Shown: piece by piece, positions 55,171-62,725 of the stretch
Layout: each line of letters starts with the position of its first letter
Position numbering within the stretch: position 1 is the first letter of the stretch
Source of the DNA: Nostoc sp. LEGE 06077
GTDB lineage: Bacteria > Cyanobacteriota > Cyanobacteriia > Cyanobacteriales > Nostocaceae
Assembly: GCF_015207705.1 (NCBI RefSeq)
Contig: NZ_JADEWI010000037.1
Location: 1 to 64,000, forward strand
Reading direction: 5' to 3'
DNA: 64,000 nt
The notes under the pieces: generated by a model
What the model was told of the DNA's origin: nothing
The model's database searches: none
What the model saw: only the letters and a program-made list of their open reading frames with translations
Position numbers and translations under genes: made by a program

Positions 55171-56943
55171 ATGGACTTCATCGGCGAACTACTAGATAAA
55201 CGCTACAAAATTATCAAAAAACTAGGTGAAGGAAACTTTGGTGAAACCTATTTAGCAAAGGATCATAAACGCCCTAGCAAACCTGTATGTGTAGTCAAGC
55301 GACTGAAGCCAAAGCACACCCATCCTAGAGTTATGGAATTGTTTGAGCAAGAAGCAGTAATTTTGGAAAAGTTGGGGGAACATCCCCAAATTCCCCGCTT
55401 GCTGGCTCATTTTGCTATTGATAATGATTTATTTATTATCCAAGAATATGTGGAAGGACATACCCTACGAAAAGAAATTGTGCCGAAAAGGCAAATGAGA
55501 GAAGTTGATGTCACGAAGTTGTTGCATGACATTTTAGAAGTTTTGGTATTTGTGCATCAAAATAACGTCATTCATCGGGATATCAAACCAGAAAATGTTA
55601 TGCGCCGCAAACACGACGGTAAGATTGTTTTGATTGATTTTGGCTCTGTCAGGGAACTAGGAAGTATATCCATTGATATATATAAAATGATTCGCACGAG
55701 CGTGGTGGTTGGAACTCCTGGTTATATCCCCACAGAACAGGCTAAAGGTAAACCGCGATTATGTAGCGACATCTATGCTTTAGGGATGATGGCCATTGAA
55801 GCCTTGACAGGTATTTCTCCCCATCTGCTGCAAGAAGATGCCGATACAGGAAAAACTCTTTGGCGGGACTATGTAAAAGTTAGTGATTCCCTAGCAGATA
55901 TTCTCGAAACCATGATATGCGATCGCTACACTTCGCGCTATCCATCCGCAACTGAAGCATTGCAAGCATTCACCGCCATTCAAAAATTACCCTTCCCGGC
56001 TGTATTATCTGCATCAAGCAACCCCAACCCACCAGTAGAATCACAATTAAGTCTGGAACCAGAATTAGAAACAGTCTTCTTACCCCTAGAACAATTTGAG
56101 TTTGAAATAGCGCATATTTCGGAAAAAAGGGGCTTGGTTGCCAAACCGACTTATGAAGTTAACCGTCATTCTGCTTCGGCTCAATGCTACATCGAAAATT
56201 TAAATCATGAAATTACCTTGGCAATGGTGTCTATTCCTGGGGGACAATTTCTCATGGGTTCTCCAGATGATGAACCAGAACGATTTGATACCGAGAGTCC
56301 CCAGCATCTTGTGAAAATTCCACCCTTCTTTATCAGTAAATTTCCTATTACCCAAGCTCAATGGCAAGCAGTGGCTACACTTCCCTTGATAAACCGCCAC
56401 CTCGATCCTGCACCAGCTAGTGTTAAAGGCGCAAATCGCCCAATTGAGCAAGTTTCTTGGGAAGATGCAGTAGAATTCTGTGCTAGGCTTTGTCAAAAAA
56501 CGGGGCGAAAATATCGCCTACCAAGCGAAGCTGAGTGGGAATATGCTTGTCGCGCCAAAACCACTACACCTTTTTATTTTGGTGAAACACTTATACCTAG
56601 CTTGGCTAACTATAACAACAGTTCTCTGTATGGCGCTGAACCAGGAAATTATCGGCAAACAACCATAGTTGGTAGTTTTCCCGCCAATGGTTTTGGGTTA
56701 TACGATATGCACGGTAATGTTTGGGAATGGTGCGGAGATCACTGGCACGAAAATTATCAAGGCGCACCGGTGGATGGTAGTGTGTGGCTATCTGATGATG
56801 ATAGTAAATCTCGCGTGATTCGCGGCGGCTCTTGGAAAAGCTCTTCTCGGTTATGTCGCTCTGCTTATCGTAGCTGGAATCCTCAAGATGGTCGTGGCAA
56901 TCTTTTAGGTTTTCGCATTGCCATTTCTTTATCGGGTTTTTAG
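55171..56943 (+). CDS. Ser/Thr protein kinase fused to a SUMF1/formylglycine-generating-enzyme-like domain
   Basis: 590 residues. The Hanks kinase domain (about 1-275) is complete: GEGNFGETYLA loop, Lys in [18 protein letters not shown] and LIDFGSVREL. A linker (about 280-345) leads to a SUMF1-type domain (about 350-588) with 'MVSIPGGQFLMGSPDDEPER', 'PFFISKFPITQAQWQAV', 'YRLPSEAEWEYACRAKT', 'YDMHGNVWEWCGDHW' and 'RVIRGGSWKSSSRLCRSAYR'. No membrane helix is seen. The SUMF1 part has only one Cys in the catalytic region, so it is more likely a ligand or partner-binding module than an active sulfatase-modifying enzyme. Such fusions recur in cyanobacteria. Confidence 0.93.
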   Translation: MDFIGELLDKRYKIIKKLGEGNFGETYLAKDHKRPSKPVCVVKRLKPKHTHPRVMELFEQEAVILEKLGEHPQIPRLLAHFAIDNDLFIIQEYVEGHTLRKEIVPKRQMREVDVTKLLHDILEVLVFVHQNNVIHRDIKPENVMRRKHDGKIVLIDFGSVRELGSISIDIYKMIRTSVVVGTPGYIPTEQAKGKPRLCSDIYALGMMAIEALTGISPHLLQEDADTGKTLWRDYVKVSDSLADILETMICDRYTSRYPSATEALQAFTAIQKLPFPAVLSASSNPNPPVESQLSLEPELETVFLPLEQFEFEIAHISEKRGLVAKPTYEVNRHSASAQCYIENLNHEITLAMVSIPGGQFLMGSPDDEPERFDTESPQHLVKIPPFFISKFPITQAQWQAVATLPLINRHLDPAPASVKGANRPIEQVSWEDAVEFCARLCQKTGRKYRLPSEAEWEYACRAKTTTPFYFGETLIPSLANYNNSSLYGAEPGNYRQTTIVGSFPANGFGLYDMHGNVWEWCGDHWHENYQGAPVDGSVWLSDDDSKSRVIRGGSWKSSSRLCRSAYRSWNPQDGRGNLLGFRIAISLSGF

Positions 56944-57232
56944 GTAATTTTTTGAGTCATTAAGCCTATTAATTTGACGATAGCCATCACTCAGAGGTAA
57001 AAAAAGTACAATTTTAAACAGAATTTTTAATTTAGTATTAGGCAAGTTGTTTAACTGAACTGATAAATTTGACTCCCATATTTAAAAATTTAGCAAAATT
57101 ATTCATTGACAAAAACAGTATCATCTGAATTCCCAGTAAGCTTGTTTTCTCAATCAGGGTTGGTTCCTATACCTGCCACTTCATCACCAATTTATATGGC
57201 AGATCCCATCAATACTAGGAAAAATTTTATCC

Positions 57233-60220
57233 ATGACTCAGCCTTCTACCAAGAAAATCAATCATAATATTGCTACTACTGAAGTTGAAAACCCCACAGC
57301 CAGTAATTATCACAATCAGGCTGATCGCTACAGTACAAATTACAACAATTCTTCTCGCCGTCCCCAGTCGCTTTTGCCTTGGAGTTTAAAATCTAAAGTC
57401 ACGGGTTGGGCGATCGCTCTGACCATCCTACCAGTATTCGGTATCGGGGCAGCTAGTTACTTTGGCAGCCAGTCGATAACTCAGCAAATTAACCAAGCCA
57501 AGTCAACCAGCGCCGCAGATTGGCAAAAGGCGGAAATTACCCTCAAACAATATCAAACATCTTTATTATGGGGGACGGGAATTATTGCTGTATTATCAGG
57601 TGCGATCGCATCAATCATCTCCCAATATCTGACAAGACCAGTTGTGTCTGCGGCGGAGATTTCTACCGTTTTAGTCAATAGATTAAGTCGTCGAGAAGAA
57701 ATAGAAACTCAAACTGATCTTGAGGAAACAGATGAATTAGTTGCTCTCAACGCCAACATTAACCAGCTACAACTTCATTTACCAGCCTTACTCTCCAAAC
57801 AAGAAACTGATACTGAACGTTCTCAATTGTTAATTAACCTGACTCGCCGAATGCAGGAAGCACTTTCGGAAGAAGATCTGCTCAGAACCACAGTTGAAGA
57901 AGTTCGTAAAGCGTTGCGAATCGACCGTGTAGTGATTTTTCAATTTGACTCTCATTGGAACGGCTCGTTTTTAGAAGAATCAGCAGCACCAGGTTTACCA
58001 AAAATATTATGGGCGACTGTTTCCGACCCCTGTTTTCAAGAAAGATACATCGAACAGTACCGCCAAGGACGCGTTCGAGCCATCAATGATATTTATCAAG
58101 CTAACCTGACAGATTGCCACATCGGTTTATTAGAAAGATTTAGTATTAAAGCTAATTTGGTTGCACCTATCCTCAAAAATAATCAGCTATTTGGCTTGTT
58201 AATCGGTCATCAATGTTCTGCACCCCGTTTTTGGCAACAAGCAGAAATCGATTTATTTGCTCAAGTTGGCACCCAGTTGGGATTTGCCCTTGACCATACC
58301 AGACTTGTAGAACAAATAGACAAAAGAGCCGATCAAGCTCATTTAGTCATAAATATTACTCGCAGAATTCGGGAATCGCTGAATGAAGAAGATGTCTTGA
58401 AAACTACCGTAGAAGAAATTCGCAAAGCCATCAGTACAGATAGAGTCATGGTTTATGGTTTTGATGCTGATTGGTACGGTACTGTGATTGCCGAAGCGGT
58501 AGTTCCCGGCTTTGCGAAAGCATTACGGGCGAGAATTAAAGATCCTTGCTTTGCGGAAGGTTATGTAGACCAATACAGAGCAGGTCGAGTCCAAGCAACC
58601 AATGATATTTACAAAGCAGGTCTGAGCGCTTGTCACATCAGCCAACTTGAACCTTTCGCCGTCAAAGCCAATTTAGTCGCACCGATACTCAAAGATGATC
58701 AGTTATTCGGCTTATTAATTGCCCATCAATGTACTGCACCAAGAGATTGGCAGCAAATAGAAATTGATTTAGTGGCTCAGTTAGCTATGCAGGTAGGATT
58801 TGCCCTCGACCATGCCAGATTACTCCAGCGCATTGATGCTGAAGGAGTACGCACCCAGCAACTTGTAGACATTACCCGCAAAATTCGGGAATCGCTGAAT
58901 GAAGAAGATGTCTTGAAAACTACCGTAGAAGAAATTCGCAAAGCCATCAGTACAGATAGAGTCATGGTTTATGGTTTTGATGCTGATTGGTACGGTACTG
59001 TGATTGCCGAAGCGGTAGTTCCCGGCTTTGCGAAAGCATTGCGGGCGAAAATCAAAGACCCTTGTTTTGCCGAAGGTTATGTAGATAAATACAGAGCAGG
59101 TCGAGTCCAAGCAACCAATGATATTTACAAAGCAGGTTTGAGCGCTTGTCACATCAGCCAACTTGAACCTTTCGCCGTCAAAGCCAATTTAGTCGCACCG
59201 ATACTCAAAGATGATCAGTTGTTCGGCTTATTAATTGCCCATCAGTGTACTGCACCACGGGATTGGCAACAACCGGAAATTGATTTATTTGCTCAGTTAG
59301 CCATGCAGGTGGGATTTGCTCTTGACCATGCACGGCTATTAAACCAAGTAGAGCAAGCATATCAATCTGTGGAATCTGCCTTAGAACAGCAAAATCTGCG
59401 TAAAGCAGCTTTGCAATCTCAAGTATCTAAGTTACTGAAAGATCATCAAACAATGCTGGAAGTTCTTTCAAGTCAGGCAACTAGCCAAATGGATTCTGTC
59501 TCAGATACCTATAATCAAATTCAAGCATTAGCGAATGCAAATCAAGCAATTTTTCGGCGTGTACCAGAACTAGAAAACCAAGCCCAACAAATCTCCGCAC
59601 AAGTAGAATCTGGACAGGAGGGGATGAATGGAATTTTAGATGGGATTTCGGCTGTGAGTAATACAGTTGTAGAAGCTGCGACAAAACTGAAACATTTTGA
59701 GCAGCCATCTCAAACACTTTTATCAAAAGTTAGCTTGATTGCTCAGGTCGCATCACAAATGAAGCGCCAAGCCATGAAGGTTGTGTTTGAGGCTGTACGG
59801 ACTGGAGAAGCGGGGCAAGAATTTGTCACTACTGCGGAGGAAGTACTTTCTTTGGCGCAGCAGTTGGATGATGATATGACAAAAGTCAAATCTTTAGTTG
59901 GGGAACTTTACCTAGCTCAGACTGAAATAATGGTGTTAATGCAAGGTGGTGAGCAACAAGCGATCGCAACTACGCAAGAAGTCGAAGCCACTCAGCAAGC
60001 CCTAGACCGCATTACGGCTATGAGTCACCATGTAAATGTGCTACTAGGAGAACTGATGCAAGCTGCAACCAACCAAGTCGAAATTTCGACTACAGCCAGC
60101 CAATCTATTCTCGACGTGGCCAGTACCGCCCAACAGACAACTGCAAATACAGTTAACTTAGCTAAAAATTTAACTAAGTTAACTGCGATCGCCCAAGATT
60201 GGACGGAAACCAATATATAG
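57233..60220 (+). CDS. Three-GAF membrane sensor, PixJ/PtxD-like candidate cyanobacteriochrome
   Basis: 995 residues. Two membrane helices (about 56-78 and 108-130) and a degenerate HAMP (to about 175) precede three GAF domains (about 195-360, 375-535, 547-707). Each GAF has DPCF (Cys267, Cys439, Cys611) and a Cys-His (Cys295, Cys467, Cys639) exactly 28 residues later. This spacing matches the paired cysteines of DXCF cyanobacteriochromes that bind bilins. A coiled coil and a methyl-accepting-receptor-like region ('KVVFEAVRTGEAGQEFVTTA') end the protein. Phototaxis or light sensing is inferred; non-chromophore GAFs can keep similar motifs. No che genes are adjacent. GAF2 and GAF3 are a recent duplication. 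Confidence 0.88.
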   Translation: MTQPSTKKINHNIATTEVENPTASNYHNQADRYSTNYNNSSRRPQSLLPWSLKSKVTGWAIALTILPVFGIGAASYFGSQSITQQINQAKSTSAADWQKAEITLKQYQTSLLWGTGIIAVLSGAIASIISQYLTRPVVSAAEISTVLVNRLSRREEIETQTDLEETDELVALNANINQLQLHLPALLSKQETDTERSQLLINLTRRMQEALSEEDLLRTTVEEVRKALRIDRVVIFQFDSHWNGSFLEESAAPGLPKILWATVSDPCFQERYIEQYRQGRVRAINDIYQANLTDCHIGLLERFSIKANLVAPILKNNQLFGLLIGHQCSAPRFWQQAEIDLFAQVGTQLGFALDHTRLVEQIDKRADQAHLVINITRRIRESLNEEDVLKTTVEEIRKAISTDRVMVYGFDADWYGTVIAEAVVPGFAKALRARIKDPCFAEGYVDQYRAGRVQATNDIYKAGLSACHISQLEPFAVKANLVAPILKDDQLFGLLIAHQCTAPRDWQQIEIDLVAQLAMQVGFALDHARLLQRIDAEGVRTQQLVDITRKIRESLNEEDVLKTTVEEIRKAISTDRVMVYGFDADWYGTVIAEAVVPGFAKALRAKIKDPCFAEGYVDKYRAGRVQATNDIYKAGLSACHISQLEPFAVKANLVAPILKDDQLFGLLIAHQCTAPRDWQQPEIDLFAQLAMQVGFALDHARLLNQVEQAYQSVESALEQQNLRKAALQSQVSKLLKDHQTMLEVLSSQATSQMDSVSDTYNQIQALANANQAIFRRVPELENQAQQISAQVESGQEGMNGILDGISAVSNTVVEAATKLKHFEQPSQTLLSKVSLIAQVASQMKRQAMKVVFEAVRTGEAGQEFVTTAEEVLSLAQQLDDDMTKVKSLVGELYLAQTEIMVLMQGGEQQAIATTQEVEATQQALDRITAMSHHVNVLLGELMQAATNQVEISTTASQSILDVASTAQQTTANTVNLAKNLTKLTAIAQDWTETNI
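58370..59340 (+). repeat. In-frame tandem duplication of a GAF-encoding unit (516-bp period)
   Basis: The DNA beginning 'cgggaatcgctgaatgaaga' at 58370 recurs at 58886, and long stretches are identical at that 516-base (172-codon) offset. The last matching parts end near 59340. Scattered third-position changes in the second half show that the copies have begun to diverge. Confidence 0.9.
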
Positions 60221-60240
60221 TTAAGTGCTGAGTATAAACC

Positions 60241-60267
60241 CTGTCTTAACTTAAGTGACTACGGATA
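60241..60267. repeat. Dispersed repeat, copy 2
   Basis: Inverted counterpart of 19093-19121 with a few mismatches, in the short gap between the GAF sensor and fasciclin genes. Next to it are 'ttacacccttacacccct' units as at 5790. Confidence 0.5.
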
Positions 60268-60316
60268 CATATCAGATGTATTTCTTTTACACCCTTACAC
60301 CCCTTTCATCAGATAA

Positions 60317-61141
60317 CTACAAGCTAGGTGGCAAAATCACGTTGTCGATCGCATGAATCACACCGTTGCTGCCTTGAATATCTGCCTGAGTGACTTTACC
60401 ATCATTCACTACTACCCCAGAAGCATCAACTTTCACAGAAATGGGATCTCCTTGCAAACTGGTTACTTGACCAGATTTCAAATCAGAGGACAATACTTTG
60501 CCCGGTACAACATGGTAAGTCAATATCTTCACCAGAACTTCCTTATTTTCTGGCTTTAACAAGTCGTTTAAAGCATCTGGAGGAAGTTTGGCAAAGGCGG
60601 CATCAGTTGGTGCAAAAATTGTAAAAGGCCCTGCACCTTGTAAGGTTTCAATTAATCCGGCGGCTTTTAAAGCTGCGGTGAGAGTTTTAAACGAACTGCT
60701 GGCTTCAGCTAATGCTACAACAGTCTTGTTTTGATTGCTTGTCCCGCTAGTTGGCGGTTTAGCTGGTGGTTTCTCTGGTGTTGGTGGTGGAGTTATGGGA
60801 GTGGGTGCAGTTTCGCTAGGCGCAGGCTGACTACCACGGTTATAGGGAGGCTCATCAAAAATGCTAGGGCGAGGATTTAGCCCTCTGTTTGGGTTTTTTT
60901 GAGCTACGACATTTGGATTACGAGCGTTGTTTTTATCTGTGGCGATCGCCGGCTCAACAGGTGTATAACTAACATTGGACTGAATCCGTTGACTCCGGTT
61001 GTAGGGAGCTTCGCTAAAAATGCTCGGACTTGGATTAAGAACTTCTTTGGCTTGTGATGGTAAAGTAACAAGGAGACTTACCCCTGCTATTCCCGCCATA
61101 CTTGCTAAATTAGTCAATAACTTGCTGTAATTCCCCTTCAT
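60317..61141 (-). CDS. Secreted fasciclin (FAS1) domain protein
   Basis: 274 residues with a signal peptide (about 1-31, cleavage near SQA-KE). A low-complexity region (35-135) contains the 15-residue unit LNPxPSIFxExPYNR twice (about 36 and 86). A Pro-rich spacer ('PTPITPPPTPEKPPAKPPTS') precedes one FAS1 domain (about 135-274: 'LIETLQGAGPFTIFAPTDAA', 'ILTYHVVPGKVLSSDL', 'NGVIHAIDNVILPPSL'). FAS1 domains mediate adhesion; here the protein is probably periplasmic or at the cell surface. Function beyond that unknown. Confidence 0.92.
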   Translation of the reverse strand: MKGNYSKLLTNLASMAGIAGVSLLVTLPSQAKEVLNPSPSIFSEAPYNRSQRIQSNVSYTPVEPAIATDKNNARNPNVVAQKNPNRGLNPRPSIFDEPPYNRGSQPAPSETAPTPITPPPTPEKPPAKPPTSGTSNQNKTVVALAEASSSFKTLTAALKAAGLIETLQGAGPFTIFAPTDAAFAKLPPDALNDLLKPENKEVLVKILTYHVVPGKVLSSDLKSGQVTSLQGDPISVKVDASGVVVNDGKVTQADIQGSNGVIHAIDNVILPPSL

Positions 61142-61372
61142 AAATTTTGTTTGTTTTGATTTAATACAGTTTACATAAAGACTTATATCACTTTGCTACA
61201 CAAAAAATCTAATCTGAAAGGTAAGATGTTTAATATAAATTTCCGTTTTTTGTACTGTTAAATAATTATTCAATTAATATATTAATAGCAGAATTGCTGA
61301 GAATAAAAGTATAAAAATTATCTGGATAAATTTAACATCAAACAACTTTAATTTCCAGAAGTAGATCTAAAT

Positions 61373-61564
61373 ATGGTAATGCTAATTGATGCCGTGACAA
61401 AAACTCACAGCAAAATTATTCTTAACCGTAATAGTCAGCCAATTGTTCAGGTGATATCTGGTGAAAGCACATCTTTAATAACACATAATTATCCCTTACG
61501 GGAAATACCAATTATTTTTTCTGATGATTTTTATTTACCAGTCATTTTGGATTCTGACTTCTGA
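61373..61564 (+). pseudogene. Truncated antitoxin-like (DUF2281-type) remnant
   Basis: A 63-codon frame: 'SKIILNRNSQPIVQVI' resembles the Phd/DUF2281 antitoxin N-terminal strand set, and 'YPLREIPIIFSDDFYLPV' resembles their C-terminal 'PLRG...I..DFD.P' motif. The usual 'MPELWE' ending is absent. Instead the frame runs into the short repeat 'ttctgacttctgact', giving LDSDF and a stop. This suggests loss of the 3' end. No toxin gene follows. The family match is by eye and tentative. Confidence 0.4.
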
Positions 61565-61767
61565 CTACTGCATTCTGATTGATTGCTTAGTCTAGATTTG
61601 CCAAAAATTTCTCTGAGGAATTAGAAATTTGTTCAATATCAAATTCAAGCAAAATCACTAGTTAGAGCAATATTTGTCTAAGAGATTTTATTTTAACTTG
61701 GCAAATTTTCGGGAAGTAAAGATAAAATTAGAGAGTTATTTTCTAACTCAGTAACCAGGGATATAAT

Positions 61768-62559
61768 ATGTTGGAATTATACCAGTGGGAATTATCTCAA
61801 TACTCAGAAAAAGTCCGCCTAATTCTAGATTACAAAGGTTTAGAGTACCGCAAAATTGAAGTCACTCCCGGTATAGGACAGATAGAACTATTTCGTCTCA
61901 CTGGTCAAAAACAAGTGCCAGTATTAAAAGATGGAAATAAATACATTGTAGATTCTACAGAAATAGCTAAGTATTTAGACTTAAAATATCCTGAGCGCCC
62001 ACTAATACCGCAAAATCCTAAGCAAAAAGCTTTAACCTTATTAATTGAAGAATGGGCAGATGAATCAATCGGGATTAAAGGCAGAAAAGCTCTTTTTGCC
62101 GCTATTAGTCAAGATCAAAACTTTCGCAAATCCTTATTACCCACATCCACACCAGATATCTTCCGTAGTTTAGTCGAAGGAGTCCCCAGCGATATTTTGA
62201 CAATCTTGGGTTTGGGTGTAGGATATAGCCCAGATGTGATTAAATCAGCGATCGCCGATTTAAAGCAAGACCTAGAAGCTGTAACTTTATTGTTGACCGA
62301 TAGCCCCTATCTCACAGGCGATGAACCAACCTTAGCTGACTTAGCCGTTGCTAGTTTATCTATATTATTGAAGTTCCCCGAAGGTGCTTATCTAGATTTA
62401 CCAGCCAGTTTAAGAGGAAAAGGCGTGCCAAGCATAGCACATAATCCCGATTATCAATTATTTTTTGAATGGCGCGATCGCCTCTATGCTCAATTTCGCA
62501 AACCATTAATCAGCGCATCACCATCTGGTACAGCACCAACTTCGATTCAAATTGATTAG
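61768..62559 (+). CDS. Glutathione S-transferase family protein
   Basis: 263-residue two-domain GST. The N-terminal thioredoxin-like domain begins 'MLELYQWELSQYSEKVRLIL' (Ser at the position of the catalytic Ser/Cys) with the cis-Pro in 'KQVPVLKDG' and the gamma-glutamyl-binding 'VDSTEIAKYL'. The all-helical C-terminal domain contains 'SPYLTGDEPTLADLAVASLS', the typical N-capping box region. Longer than many GSTs. Substrate unknown. Confidence 0.92.
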   Translation: MLELYQWELSQYSEKVRLILDYKGLEYRKIEVTPGIGQIELFRLTGQKQVPVLKDGNKYIVDSTEIAKYLDLKYPERPLIPQNPKQKALTLLIEEWADESIGIKGRKALFAAISQDQNFRKSLLPTSTPDIFRSLVEGVPSDILTILGLGVGYSPDVIKSAIADLKQDLEAVTLLLTDSPYLTGDEPTLADLAVASLSILLKFPEGAYLDLPASLRGKGVPSIAHNPDYQLFFEWRDRLYAQFRKPLISASPSGTAPTSIQID

Positions 62560-62564
62560 TGCTG

Positions 62565-62725
62565 TAAAGCCCTGCGGGCATGGCTTCGCTTAGAGCGTAG
62601 CGGGGCGTTTAGCCCGTGCTGAGTAAAAGACATAAAAGATGCGGTGGCGAGGCGAAGAATAAATGACAAATGACCATTGTCCATTGACTTTTGACTCTTG
62701 ACCATTAACCAATGACTATTGACAA
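62565..62725. repeat. Palindromic and heptameric repeat cluster
   Basis: First part (to about 62620) has GC-rich small hairpins (ccctgcggg, gcttcgcttagagcgtagc, cggggcgtttagcccg). Second part (62660-62725) has 'gactcttgaccattaacc' and 'aatgactattgac' units matching those at 34158-34175. The last units contain the start codon of the HerA-like gene. Confidence 0.7.

Noticed and set aside
58777-59726. Antisense frames opposite the GAF sensor
   Set aside because: They are shadows of the duplicated GAF coding sequence in another frame.
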